From the NCBI RefSeq assembly GCF_964204645.1, contig NC_134029.1, positions 19,052,450 through 19,116,449 on the forward strand: a stretch of DNA of 64,000 nucleotides, given 5' to 3'. The DNA comes from Tubulanus polymorphus (taxonomy: Eukaryota; Nemertea; Palaeonemertea; Tubulaniformes; Tubulanidae). Shown here in pieces: positions 26,901-36,357 of this stretch. Position 1 is the stretch's first letter, and the number at the start of each line of letters is the position of its first letter. A program made the position numbers and the translations under genes. Under the pieces are notes generated by a model that searched no databases, was not told the DNA's origin, and saw only the letters and a list, made by a program, of their open reading frames with translations.

Positions 26901-27547
26901 TTTATCCATAGACGCAATTAGGTAAAAGAAAATCAAATTGTTTGGTGAGCAAGACTCGAGTTTAAGAGATTATTTTATCGACAGATATATGCCATATCAA
27001 TTAACTAGACTGCAATCTACATCCACAAACATACGCAAACACGAAGCTGCCCCTATGAATGAATTTTTGAAAGGGACTAAAACAGTCAGTATTCACAATT
27101 CTGTTCCCATGAAATATTTCATTGCCTAATACTAATAGGTAGTAATGATGCGAAATTAAGCTATTATTTTACAAACTATTCTACTATCTAAATGAGTACG
27201 TAAAAAGAAATAGCAGGGCTCAAGTAATCTGTTATAATTCGAGATCTGGCGACCGAGAGAAATTTTGCTAGGTCGGCAGTTTTCCAACTTGCCATTTATG
27301 GCAACACACGATACCAGCTGTTTTTCGAGATGCGAGTTGGTAATACAAAACCTGAACGGTCCCGCGCTTCAAATGGTATTCGTGCTCTACGGGCACATAC
27401 AACACGTAAATATACCTTGTTTTTCGAATAAACGTCCAAAGCTCTGAGCGCCGAGTCGGTTAATTTCACGTAGACGACGGTTTTTCCAGCGTAATCAGCC
27501 AGATTTGAAGAGAGCCCATACTGATTACCCTCCGCTAACGCCGCCAT
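1090..27547 (-). CDS. ELL: RNA polymerase II elongation factor ELL, complete, 10 coding exons
   Basis: ELL suppresses transient pausing of RNA polymerase II and acts in the nucleus within super elongation and little elongation complexes. Coding exons on the minus strand are 27416-27547, 22145-22192, 20706-20824, 18584-18703, 16834-17325, 10331-10401, 7366-7528, 3349-3690, 1932-2103 and 1090-1239. All junctions are GT-AG, every phase matches, and the joined length is 1809 nt (602 aa plus TAG), close to human ELL (about 620 aa). Residues 1-140 carry the N-terminal ELL motifs (VKLTDSALRA, GSFDCIQQ, LDLLGSMNHR). Residues about 304-383 are the winged-helix part (RDRVIHLLAVRPYKK, LGSILQQVA). Residues about 488-600 are the occludin/ELL domain (TSDTPDY, SNEQRQKY, FEYLHNKLAHVKRKI). 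Linkers are His/Gln/Pro rich. The start chosen matches the conserved MAAL; another in-frame ATG lies 54 nt upstream (27601). No AATAAA was found below 1090. Confidence 0.96.
1345..1482. mobile_element. Small inverted-repeat element in the last ELL intron
   Basis: TAAACCAGGGGCCAGTT at the left and GCGCCTGGTTTA at the right are inverted; the interior has CAGTT/AACTG pairs. Confidence 0.5.
3086..3258 (-). mobile_element. 'acaccgc' inverted-repeat element, diverged copy in reverse
   Basis: Reads as the complement of the other copies: CTACACCGTGGTGCGGTGTA, GACAGGTGCTGCCATCTTTC, then AGTGTATTAGCAAAGTCC. Confidence 0.65.
3349..3690 (-). CDS. ELL: ELL exon 8: Ser/Pro/Gln-rich linker and start of the occludin domain
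   Basis: Acceptor TTGTAG and donor GTAAGT bound this 342-nt exon. It begins with a Pro/Ser-rich segment, has seven consecutive glutamines encoded largely by CAA (plus-strand TTG repeats at about 3563-3583), a basic KKPRLSDK patch comparable with the NKKPRIS motif of human ELL, and ends with STSDTPDYVN, the conserved entry to the occludin homology domain. The CAA run is a likely length-variable site. Confidence 0.93.
5025..5050 (+). repeat. (TC)n microsatellite
   Basis: Short CT run ending in TATCTCTGTCT. Confidence 0.9.
5432..5796. mobile_element. TTAA-flanked inverted-repeat element (MITE)
   Basis: A 44-bp terminal inverted repeat (5435-5478 and 5751-5794) matches with one difference; it includes GCGCACATCGACACTGCG. 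TTAA is present at both edges (5432-5435, 5793-5796), the target used by piggyBac-type transposases. No transposase. A partial copy lies at 57254-57417. Confidence 0.8.
5797..6232. mobile_element. Second inverted-repeat element abutting the first
   Basis: Left end GCCCCGAACACACTATGCGA and the complement of the right end (GGCCCGAACACACTTAGCGA) pair over about 28 bp. Interior has repeated CGCTGCGA/AATTCGC motifs. It starts directly where the preceding TTAA element ends. Confidence 0.75.
8108..8192 (-). repeat. Left-arm 42-bp repeats, inverted relative to the right arm
   Basis: About two units, with TCTACTCGTCGACGATG and ACAACCCCGATTGTCGACCG, complementary to the 9712-9933 array. Confidence 0.85.
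8204..9705 (+). repeat. Minisatellite, about 30 copies of a 50-bp unit
   Basis: The unit contains CTTATATAGAGTGGC, GGGATCGAGGGGCTGCG and TGTGTGCGTGGATTAC. In the first part, units alternate between ACG...AGAATGG and ACT...AGAGTGG types. From about 9019 a 49-bp variant with TTATAATGAGTGACC appears and mixes with the standard type. A few units are shortened (about 8820-8885). Open frames across the array are repeat artefacts. Confidence 0.95.
9712..9933 (+). repeat. Five copies of a 42-bp subterminal repeat
   Basis: Tandem units contain AATCGGTCGACAATCGGGG and TTGTAGACATTGTCGACGAG. They are the reverse complement of the shorter left-hand array at 8108-8192. Confidence 0.9.
11129..11648. mobile_element. 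Nested inverted-repeat element, 'ctcaggtcg' family
   Basis: AGCACTCAGGTCGCCCT at 11129-11145 is inverted at 11631-11648. Internal copies of GCTCAGGTCG (about 11183, 11252, 11410, 11541) suggest several insertions of the same family inside one another. A 35-bp direct repeat (TTCAATTGATCATGTGATCT...) is present at about 11299 and 11339. Confidence 0.65.
12215..12345 (+). repeat. G-rich polypurine tract
   Basis: About 130 bases are almost pure A/G, with repeated GGGGAGGTAGGTAGGGAGG blocks: many runs of three or four G at short spacing. It lies in the ELL intron between 10401 and 16834. Confidence 0.85.
13154..13293. mobile_element. Palindromic MITE, 'ggggccagttgca' family, copy 1
   Basis: GGGGCCAGTTGCACAGT at the left is inverted at the right (TATGCAACTGGCCCC); most of the 140 bp can fold into a hairpin built from GACTTAAGTC-like blocks. 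A shorter relative follows at 13293-13402. Confidence 0.8.
13293..13402. mobile_element. Shortened relative of the same MITE
   Basis: GTCATGACTCAAGTCC at the left and TCTAAGCCATGACTATGCAA at the right match the preceding element; the middle block is deleted. Confidence 0.65.
13409..13852. mobile_element. 'agggtttc' element, copy 1
   Basis: Starts GGGTTTCCAACAG and ends GCTGGAAACCC. It shares AAGAAGTTCTTTCCAGT-type and AATGAGGACCCATAAGGAAG blocks with 14210-14535. Confidence 0.65.
14140..14182 (+). repeat. Short repeat shared with 19182-19222
   Basis: TACGTAGTGACCCTAGAAAG and TAGTGCGCACCCC occur at both places, over about 40 bp identical, probably the end of an unclassified element. Confidence 0.7.
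14210..14535. mobile_element. 'agggtttc' element, copy 2
   Basis: Begins CAGGGTTTCTAG and ends AGAAACCCTG. The block AATGAGGACCCATAAGGAAG is identical to copy 1. Confidence 0.7.
16834..17325 (-). CDS. ELL: ELL exon 5: low-complexity linker before the winged helix
   Basis: This 492-nt exon starts with one base that completes a Cys codon from exon 4 and ends with AG, which exon 6 (10331-10401) completes to AGA. It encodes a basic stretch (GRRVKKVIKHSS), then Ser/Asn-rich sequence, a His/Gln block around 17029-17090, and a run of eight prolines near 16920. The same gene region in vertebrate ELL is also a poorly conserved linker. Its 3' end, NRPYR, continues into DRVIHLLAVRPYKK. Confidence 0.93.
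18262..18460 (+). mobile_element. 'acaccgc' inverted-repeat element, copy 1
   Basis: CCTTTCAGTGCGTCTACACC begins a copy shared with 56318-56512. The right end GCAGTGTAGACGCACTATAG is inverted. The central block reads AAAGATGGCAGCACCTGTCA. Confidence 0.75.
21085..21262 (+). repeat. Diverged relative of the repeat at 1-140
   Basis: AACGAGCAATCTGCTTGGTG, GCGCATGCCGTCGATGAG and ACCGGGGATGACG follow the order of blocks at the start of the window. The B box is lost. Confidence 0.45.
21767..22061. mobile_element. 'gatcacacg' family copy
   Basis: Left AAGCCGCAATTGCATGAG is a diverged end; the right end CTCCGTGTGATCGCAGCTTT is well preserved. Lies between ELL exons 2 and 3, just below exon 2. Confidence 0.6.
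23331..23655. mobile_element. 'gatcacacg' family copy with a following partial duplication
   Basis: Ends TAGCCACCATCACACGGAG and the complement of ACTCGTGTGATCGCGGCTTA. A second copy of its right part follows directly at about 23656-23800. Confidence 0.65.
23933..23971 (+). repeat. (TC)n microsatellite
   Basis: Uninterrupted CT/TC dinucleotides. Confidence 0.97.
25055..25291 (+). other. Exon-like plus-strand frame inside ELL intron 1
   Basis: Between a potential acceptor (GCAG at 25051-25054) and a potential donor or stop (AAAG then GTGAAA), the frame is open and encodes hydrophilic sequence including KDVNFVYDDSPRRAYDSGSD and ETAGGKTVSLLKSRDE. GC content is higher than in the flanking AT-rich intron. 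It may be a nested gene's exon, a captured exon or a pseudogene. I do not recognise the family. Confidence 0.3.
25491..25612. mobile_element. Palindromic 'gtttcacgaaa' element, copy 1
   Basis: GGGTCCAGTTTCACGAAAAA at the left is inverted at the right (TTTTTCGTGAAACCGGGCCC). About 120 bp. Diverged relatives at 34190-34318, 44909-44935 and 48290-48430. Confidence 0.75.
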
Positions 27548-28142
27548 GTTGAGCAGCTCTCTTACCTTTGACCCGGAACAGCGAGTAACATCGACTGCCA
27601 CAGGTGGCTCGCTAGTTGTAAACCTCGACTGCCGCAGTGCGTCCTGTTAATTTCGATTCCACTGTTGCCGCATTTCGACGTCCCGACTAGGAAAGGAGTT
27701 CTAATAATTAATGCAAACAAAAAACATTACCCTGCATCCAATTACACAAAAATGATTAACTCGAAATATCGATCTAGAATGGAATGAATGAAGATAGAAA
27801 TAAGATTGACTTGAAACCCCTGCTGCATTTGGATCATTAAGTTATATTCCCCCTATCATTTTGATTTCGATGGAATTAGTTTTTAACTTAGTTACCCCGG
27901 TAATTAATTTTACGACAACAATTGTGGCAATGACAGGGTTGACATTTCACAAAGAGGATCAACTGTAAATCAATTCAAGAAATGCAATGGACTTCAGATT
28001 TTTTAACTTTTCTGTGAAACTCGTCCATGGCCTCTTGGCAAGTGTTGTACTAGGTTAGAAACTCAATGCCAACCTGAGTCAGAGTGGGCTGGGAAAAGCG
28101 TCAAACCAAAATGAATAAAAACCTCATTTACAATGAAATTTT
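27548..28142. other. ELL upstream region
   Basis: Between the ELL start codon and the perilipin polyadenylation signal. The first 150 bases are CpG-richer than the rest. No TATA box is apparent, so ELL transcription may start from a TATA-less promoter here. No other gene seen. Confidence 0.4.
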
Positions 28143-28148
28143 TTTATT
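28143..28148 (-). terminator. Perilipin distal polyadenylation signal
   Basis: AATAAA on the minus strand, about 650 nt after the distal stop codon at 28802-28804. It lies between perilipin and the ELL start and no coding exon intervenes. Confidence 0.65.
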
Positions 28149-28801
28149 TGCTCATAAGAGCATCACACATTTTGCCAAAGTACCCCTAATCAAAATACAT
28201 CACATAAATAATTTACAATCATAGATATTTCACATCAACATTTAAATACAGCTTAATGGACTCGATGAAGTATAAACAAGCAAAATTGAGTCATTTTTAA
28301 AATGACTAGAGATTTAATTTAAAATTGAATTTTTCATAAGGGAATAATACTATATATTTCATGAGATCAGTGCAACCAAAAATAATCGAATTATTTCTAC
28401 TTGGAATGAATAATCATTGATAGAATCAAACTGAATGAAATGAACATAATTTTATCATGAACATTTTATTAAATCTAATGCCTTCTAGGGTAGACTCTGA
28501 CAGGAGCACAAAAAGGTCAAACAGTTAAAAAGGGACAAGTTTCCACGTGGAGCATGTGCCAAGCTAAAACAGGGTCTGAAAAATCTAGAAATTCCAGTGA
28601 TTTTTTTACACAAATTTCTACCGTAGGCACTTGAGCGACATAGAATAAAAGCTAAATCTGTGCTGCAGACTGCTGTCTTTTTAGTTATGGGTGGAAAAAG
28701 TGCCCTGAAAAATTCGCCATTGTATTTTCAAAAAGGCATGGGATAATTACGATGGAAGCACATGCTCCCGTTTGGATCTGCCCCTGTTCCCATGTTGTTG
28801 C

Positions 28802-31800
28802 TCAGTTGTTTGTTGATTCCGCAAGATCTTTCATCAACACATCTCCATTGGCATTAAGAATCTGTTGTGCATCCTCTTCATCATCCAGTATATGCAGATC
28901 GTCCAAATCATAATTGATTACCTGCAAATATATACAACAGAGATGTAAATCCATGGTTTACATCAATGTTGAACTGGTACAAGCTGTCTACACGAGAATA
29001 AGCAATGCATATCTATCACACAGGTAAAGAGGTCGTGGTCTAACTTATGACTAATATTATTACTACTACTAGCCTTGTTTCGACACCTTCTGGACAAGTT
29101 TAGATTTTACTGTCTTAATTACCAGCTTAAGGTAATCACTAAGCATGTTTTTAATTCCGTATTTTAGGTCACCTCAAGTAGATTAAGTCTTCCCAAAGAA
29201 AATGCGAGATTCCTCACACGAGTTTCAGTGTCTTGCCACAAACTAATGGGACACCTTTTGATTTCTTTTCATTTATTCACTCAGGGTACGTTAGGGTATT
29301 TGAATTTAGTAAGGAAAGCTAGAGATCACTGCGCAGGAATCCTCATGTAATGAGGATGATAATTTCATAATCTCATAAACCTCATGTAGCTTTTGGGACC
29401 ATGATAATTTGTAGAGTCATTTTGTTTCAACAAACATCCGAATTAAATGGTTATCCAAGCAGATCGGATCCTACTTGAGCAGAGTCTAATTTATATAGAG
29501 ATTTTTGACCTATTCGATATTTCATAGACCATTACGAGTTTGAATGATAACATATTCGCACCATCTGGACTATCGATAAATACAAGAAAGCGAATAAGAC
29601 TTGAATTATATCACATCAGATCTTTGATTTTATTGACGCAAGTAAGAAGCATGTGCAGAATATGTACGTAAGCATACATATACATATACATATACATATA
29701 TATATATATTCAGAAAACCTTCTGGCACCAGCGCAGCTGTTGCATTAGTGACGCACTATAGCCACTATTGATTATACATGTAACTTGGGAAAATCTTCAA
29801 GCATTTAAGTCCAAGCCATACAGATTATGTCATTATATTTCAGGGTCTCGCAACATTCAATACTTATAAATATGGGCAATATAATTTCCGCATAGCTACA
29901 ATAAACAAGCATTAGAGCCATTATGAATACCAAGGGCATTAAAACTTCATATCGTTCGACATTAAAGGTCAAACCATATTTCTCATTACATAGTCTAATT
30001 TTGGAAAGTTATAGCTAGATATATGCACCAAAACAAATCGGCTTGGCTTGTCGAATACACAAATTTAAATAGAATCGACAACCATACTGTCACAGACCGA
30101 CTGTACATTAGTGAATGTATTAACTGACAGACGCTTGTCATTATAATCATTGTTATGAATTCAGCTGCAGTATGGAAATACCATCTAGATGATTATTGAT
30201 TGCTGGAAAAAATTTGATAGTCAGATGCCGGATGAATGGATAGTTGAAGTAGTGACAAAACTACCAGGGTACAACACTTTAAACACCTATCGACAACTGG
30301 CCCCTCGGCTTTTTACTATGCAGAAAGCAAATTGTCATCTAATAATATTCACCAAATTCATCATCAGCAATCTCTAAACGAGTAAAATTCATTTGAAATC
30401 GTCTTCCTCAAATATTCAACAGACTTTTCAACTAACAATGATGGGTTTGTATATTAGAGTTTGTAGCAGTCAAACTAAGCCATAAGTCAGCAGTTTTTTC
30501 CTGAATCCAGAAACTTTTTTGTAAGTAGAAATTTTGCTGGGATATCAAACACTATTGAAAGCCTATCCTAAATTTTTTCAATAAGTAAGCACTTTTTCAG
30601 ACATTGTACGACTCGCTACAAACCCTGTACATCTAATTCAACATCGAAATATACGTCTCAATCAATCTAAGTTGGTATTTGAGTAAAACAAACCACAATC
30701 ATAAGAATAAACTTGTTATTCCTTATACCAAGATAGGCGTGTTCTTCTTTTGGTTATGGCTTTACTTCTACACCAACTAAAAACTGCTATCATCAATCTA
30801 ATACGATCGCCATATTGGTCGGGTTTGGTAAATCATTCTCGCTATTTTAGTAGAAGTTGCAATTAAACTCAAGTGGTCAGTAGCGTTAATTTTCGGTAAG
30901 CATTTTCCGCACATCAATAAATTTCTGCCGTATCGCTAATTCATCGACTCCATTTCGATTTCCTCGGCATTTTTTTCTTCGACGTCTCCTTCGGATTTTT
31001 TCCCACCGGCCATTTTCAATGCCTGTAATACAAAGACAAAGCCAATTACAAAAGAATCCAGATCAGAATACATTCCAGGGGCCGGTTGCATAGTTATGAC
31101 TTAGACTTAAGACCAGTCTAAGACCAACTTAGTTCTATAGCCAATCTAACAATTTAAGACTAGTCTTAAGATTTAAGACCACTTTTGGACTTAAGTCACG
31201 ACTGTGCAACTGGCCCCTGCATCTATAATTACATTGAATATCGATTACAAAAATCCAAATCTCACTACTGATGACCAATCATTTCTTTCTTTTTCGGAAT
31301 ATTTTTCAACACAAAATAATATAGGAGTAAGTTTTTGACAGCAGAGTTGTTACCAGTAGTTTGTGCTGCATTCTGACTCATGTTATTGTAATAACTGTTC
31401 AATAAATTAGATTTTATAAATGGCTCTCATAGAATTGAGTCGAAACATCGGATTCTCTTTTAGTTTTGATTATGAAAATGGCTCATAGAATTGAGGCGAA
31501 ACCCTTCTAGATTTTTTCCATTTCATTGTGTCTGAAATCTATATCGCATGCGTATTACAAACACTTTCATCGGCTTTAATCTTATTCATTGCGGAATATA
31601 GATTGAAACGTTAGTTTTGCTGATTCAGCGGTATATTTTCATAAATCGCGCTTCTGCTTTGGCAAACGCCCAATATGTATATACTTTGTGAAACTTATTG
31701 ATATACAGTGCAGATTAGCCGATTTGAACTGCGCAGAACGGGCGGTATTCAAATCAAGTACATAAAACTAAAAACACTCGAAATATTATCACCCAGGCCT

Positions 31801-34800
31801 AATGAAAGGTCACTGTGATCGCGGTCGTGAATTTAGATACTTATCAGTGATATTGCCACCGAACATATTGTTCTTACTGTTTTCGGAAAACTGACTGATT
31901 CTGATTAAGTAATAATATCAGGTGTTTCAAGATGGTCGCTTATACGGCGGCCATTACATTGGGCTGATGACGACAACCAACATTTATGAAAGGAACCTAC
32001 CTTATTTGATCGTGGTTTCGTCTGAGCACCGAGTGTTTGAAAGGAAGTCAGAGGAAAATGCGCGATTAGTTGAGAAAAAGACTAAAGCTAATATAGAGTC
32101 CACAGTTACAGGAGTCGAAGAGGGGCAGAAATTGATCTATGCCTCAAAACTCCCATAACTGCAGACATTTTGTTAATTCAATAGAATCTTAAGGATCTAA
32201 GACAAATTTACAGTAGATCTAACCTACAATGACCTCCTGTATACCAATATAATAATAACGATAATAATAATTGATATTCATATGGCGCAAGGATCGTATT
32301 CAATACAGTTTGAATGTGCCTATTTTTGTGTTTTCATCTGTACATTACCCCCCCTCAGTTAATATATCCCTATTTGAATCAGTCATCTCTCCCTGAGGAG
32401 GAGTAACATGCCAGCAGCTATTACTAAGAGCTCAGGAGTCTTCTATCGGGCCAGGTACCCAATTGCACCGAGGTGAATTACTGCAATAAGGATACGCGTC
32501 TTGCCAAAGGACACCATGCCTATGGCAATGTACTGGGTTCGAATCCATGACCTGGCATCTTACCTAGCTCTTACCAATCGCCCACGTAGCTCCAATATTT
32601 TCAGAGGAAATCTTAGCTGCAGGAATTTAAACCACTGGATGAAATTTAAGCTGATTTCTATTTAAGGAAGGCTTACCAGTTGATTTACAGGCCAAGTGCC
32701 AACAACTAGATCCGTCAAGTCACCAAGAGTGTTGTGCAAATAGGACATCGTTCCACGGACATTTTCCAAGAACACGTTCGACATATCTTCAGTTTTTGCC
32801 TAAAACGAATAACAACACTTGTAAATACTAGAGCCCCGAAGGAAAGGGGTAAATATTGAACGATTCCAAAAGCAAATTTTCAAGATTTACCAATTTAAAG
32901 AGAGTATATAAATCTTCACTGTACTGCCGAGCCTGTTCCATCGTTTGAGCAATCGTTTCTGGTAATGCCTTCGCGGAAGCCTGACCAGCGGTCAGTCCCT
33001 GCTTCAGTTGAATCGTCAAATATCGAGCGTATCTTATAGCACGTCGCTCAAATGTCTAAAAACGATTAATTGTTAAAAAGAATTGATCAGACGAATATTT
33101 CCGGCTACATTTAACATAAATCGGTTATCATATAAATTTCTTGTTTAAGACGGACCGAGAGATGATAATAGCGGCTCACCTTGTCAGTTTCAGATATTTC
33201 GCCGTTGTCTTCTTCGGGGCATTCATCGCGGTTTATTTCCTCGAAGATATCCTGGAAATGTTGACGCGCTCCGTCCAGCTTGTGACCGGCGACATCGATG
33301 TTCGTTCTGGCGTACTGAATCTGTAATAATATGTGAATTTAAGTAAATTATCAATTGTATACAAGAATCGAAGGAGTCTTTATTAGGGTTTTCTGACTTT
33401 CGTCGAAAACCCTCTTGAAATTCTGTTGATTATTATTATTATTATATATTTTCCGCCGATTTCGTCAAATAAAATTCATCTTCATTCAGATTCGGCAACT
33501 GACAGCTTCGAAACAAAATGTATAAATTGATACTGTAATAACGGTCTCTCTGAACCAACAGATTGTCTGAATGTACTTTCCATCCTATTTGAAACTTAAA
33601 ATTACTTATCAGTTTACTGTAAATAAAGAATTGATTGAATTGTTAGACAACAAGCACCGGCGAAATAACAGTTTGTGACGTCATTTAGTAAGTAAATAAA
33701 GGAGGGCTCCGATAATTTCCGAATCACGGGGACTATACTGGGGTTAGACCATTCAACCAAAAAGAGGATTGCTCCGATAATATCCAAATCATCTCATTTT
33801 ATTTTTTCCATCGAATACCCGGTAATTAATTTTTCCTTTCGATCACATGTATCCAGAAAACCCGTTATCGCTGCTTTGCAGCTATATTTTTTCTTCTTAA
33901 CATTACGTTGAAACAAGAAAAATATTTACAGCTAAGATATCTAAATGCAAAACCTTTCTAAAGATAACTGATAAAATTAATCGAAATATCTTTCATAACA
34001 TATCTCATTTCTGAATGAAACCTCTATACTTTCTATAAGTCCGCAAATATTCAAAAGTGCCTAGCGCCTATTATGACCATCTGATTATATTTTCTCGCAG
34101 TCATAATATTCTGGAAGCAGTTCCACAGTTGTGAGTTCAGATTTGACTCTTATAAGAGTTAAAATCGAAAATTCACTTGTTCGACTCCAGAGCCAAACTT
34201 GGTCTTGGGTTCAGTTTAATGAAGTTTTTTGAATTTTTTCCTCATTGAAAACAGTAAGTAACCGAAAGCAATAATTCAGCGAAAAATTTTCTGATTCACT
34301 ATTTCGCGAAACTGGGCCCGAGCTTCAGATAAAGGGAAAAGACAGTGGGGACATAGGCCGGGCACATATAGTAAATGACTTACCAGATCAACGGTGAAAT
34401 TCAGCTTGCTCAATGTCTCGGTACTGCGTGTGCGGATGTTAGTAAGGTCATTCATGGCACGCGTGAACATTCTCTTGCGCAATTTGCTACTCAAAAGTCC
34501 GACGTGAGTCAGCGTATCTACTTTCTCATCACCTTCATCTTGTTTTTCTTCATCTAAAAGTAAAATTACCAAATTGCTACCGTAAATTCATGTGTTCCAA
34601 GAAAGGTCTTGATTAGTTTTTCTGTAAGTGCGTACGAATATCGCATAAGTTCTTCCTTTTGTTGCCACTGCCAGACCAGACTATTTATTTCTAATTCAGT
34701 AGTAGTTTTCATTTTAAAAAAACGAGGGTAATTTGACAAAAGAATCGTAATTAAATTGAAATGAACTAGAAATTATTCCGATTTTGAAAATATTTAGATA

Positions 34801-36357
34801 TTTTAGGCAGTAGTTGAGCTCTCATAAAGAGTAGTCGTATAGTCAGGTCTGAACTTTCGACAACCGAAAATCAATAACGAAAATCAAAGAGAAGAAAACC
34901 AAAATCAAATCACTCATTCACCTGATGAAGCTTCTATAAATAAGTAGCGAAAGCTTGTGCGTCAAATTAATAGTTATCCTACATAGTACTACTCGTCTGG
35001 TTATTTATTCTAAACCCAGTTAACACGGTTACTCTACGAATCTTTTCAAAATCAAAGAATTCAACATCAACCGTACGTACCGTCTCCGGGAAGGTAATGA
35101 TCGACGTAGTTCTCGATGATGTCCATCGCGCCGTCCAACCTAGTGGCGACCTTCTGTCCAAGGGGCGTCTTCAACGAGTCGTCGATTTTTCGGATGCTGA
35201 AATCTTTCGCCTGAATCGCCTTCTCGATGCCGTAGTCTTTAACGCTCGATACGGTTGACGTCGTGTATTCTTTCGCGTCTTTCACTTTGTTGCAGGTGTA
35301 CGTCGTTACGTCAGCGACCGTGTCACGGGTGAACGTTTTCACGCTGTTCGCCGTGTTGATTCCGTACTTGGTCGCCGCCGTCACTTTGTCGACCGTCGGT
35401 TTCAAAGTCGAGTCGTAAACCTTCTTCGTCTCGCCCAAAACCTTGAAAGATAAATAATCAGACGGACGTCAAAAAATCGGGTGACCACTTTCCGTCCATT
35501 TACAAATCCCCCGAGGTTTCACAGATTTTTCAGTGCAATTACATAGAATTCCGGAGTGACAATTAGAGAAATTTCTAGGCTTAAAACAATACAATTCATT
35601 CATTTTTCAAAGAATCACGTAATGATTAAGAAACAAATGGTCGATAACGTTATCCGAAATTCCCCAAGTTTTCCAGGTTTTTGGTAAAATTTGTCAAATT
35701 CCCCGAGTTTTCCACTCGGTCCTCGAATTTAACATTGAAGTAAGAATTAGGCCAATAATTTCAATCCAATAATAGTTTTTCTATTGCCAATTTCTTACCT
35801 CTTCAGTCGGTTTAGTAATGATTGGATACTTTTCTTCCAATTTGTCCAATTGGGAACAGGCGATCGAGTTCAAGGCATCCACTAGAAAATAATAATGACC
35901 ACAATCAATTAACTCGTAGGCTTCAGAGCTTCTCGGAAAGTCGAACTAAATGCTCAAATAAACCAGTAAAACTAATGATATGATAATTTTTAACATCTAC
36001 GTATTAAAAATATATCACCATGCTTAAAGATTATCGACAGTTTACTATAAAATTCTAGAACTACTTTAATGATTTAACAGAAAGAAAATAAGCCCAAAAT
36101 GCAATAGGCCTACCGTAAGTTAAATAATTTCAAAATGTAACTGAAGTCTTACATTTTCCTTCAAATCGGTTGGTGACAATCGGAACAGCCGTGTCCGACA
36201 CCTTTTTGGTAACGGATTCAGCCGATTCCAAAGTGTACTTAACGAGCCTATTGCCTTCTTTGGCGCGGTCATAAAGGCTCGTCACCTGGGATAGCGCAGA
36301 TGCCACAACTGGGTAGCTACCGACTCGTTTTACTGCAACGCAATGTTCTTCGTCCAT
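28802..36357 (-). CDS. Perilipin (PAT family lipid-droplet protein), distal-terminal-exon isoform
   Basis: Perilipins coat cytosolic lipid droplets and gate lipase access. Shared coding exons are 36153-36357, 35799-35881, 35081-35441, 34384-34553, 33180-33320, 32891-33055 and 32677-32799. This isoform ends with 28802-28921 (TGA), giving 455 aa in consistent phase. Residues 1-96 form the PAT domain (VKRVGSYPVVASALSQV, LDKLEEKYPIITKPTEE). Residues about 97-216 are the repeat region, rich in T/V/K with 11-residue periodicity, ending ENYVDHYLPGD. Residues 217-416 correspond to the four-helix bundle (TFERRAIRYARYLT; LVVGTWPVNQL matches the human NWLVGPFYPQL region). The distal exon adds an acidic tail (YDLDDLHILDDEEDAQQI). 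An ATG ten codons upstream (36387) is in frame but has a poorer context than the chosen AAAATGG. AATAAA on the minus strand lies at 28143-28148. Closest to vertebrate PLIN2/3 by recall; orthology within the family is unresolved. Confidence 0.92.
29674..29710 (+). repeat. (TATACA)n/(TA)n microsatellite
   Basis: ACATATACATATACATATA passing into TATATATATAT, between the two perilipin terminal exons. Confidence 0.9.
30936..36357 (-). CDS. Perilipin, proximal-terminal-exon isoform
   Basis: This model uses the same seven upstream exons but ends with exon 30936-31022 (acceptor TTACAG, stop TAG), giving 444 aa. The last 28 residues are ALKMAGGKKSEGDVEEKN followed by a Glu/Met-rich end. Both terminal exons begin in phase 0 after the exon ending at 32677, so splicing to either keeps the frame, and neither can be skipped into the other because each has its own stop. 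Possible minus-strand AATAAA signals for this end are at 29628-29633 and 29272-29277, far downstream. Whether both isoforms are made cannot be told from DNA. Confidence 0.75.
31078..31217. mobile_element. Palindromic MITE copy 2, beside a perilipin terminal exon
   Basis: Ends GGGGCCGGTTGCATAG and the complement of CTGTGCAACTGGCCCC. It is 140 bp like copy 1 and lies 55 bp upstream (in transcript sense) of the exon that starts at 31022. Confidence 0.8.
32445..32560 (+). repeat. tRNA-derived SINE-like piece
   Basis: GGTTCGAATCC within CTGGGTTCGAATCCATGACC is a perfect B box, ending GACCTGGC, the complement of the GCCAGGTACC near the left edge. Lies in the perilipin intron between 31022 and 32677. 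Confidence 0.45.
33381..33887 (+). mobile_element. ~506-bp interspersed repeat, copy 1
   Basis: Co-linear over its length with the complement of 50241-50745, at an estimated identity in the mid-90 percent range by eye. One end has the hairpin GGGTTTTC...GAAAACCC, the other GCTGCTTTGCAGC. It contains a short (ATT)n run and a TGACGTCA. No ORF. Lies in the perilipin intron between 33320 and 34384. Confidence 0.8.
34190..34318. mobile_element. Palindromic 'gtttcacgaaa' element, diverged copy
   Basis: Left TTGGGTTCAGTTTAATGAAG, right ATTTCGCGAAACTGGGCCC. Lies in the perilipin intron directly before exon 34384-34553. Confidence 0.55.
35475..35722. repeat. Diverged 'ccccgagttttcc' repeat
   Basis: GGTGACCACTTTCC at the left with AATTCCCCGAGTTTTCCA near the right. 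Related fragments lie at 16690-16800, 18050-18150 and 58910-59165 (GGAAAGTGGTCACCTGT). In the perilipin intron between 35441 and 35799. Confidence 0.5.

Noticed and set aside
31922-32158. Plus-strand 78-codon frame in a perilipin intron
   Set aside because: Not recognised, wrong strand for the gene, no supporting start or splice signals.
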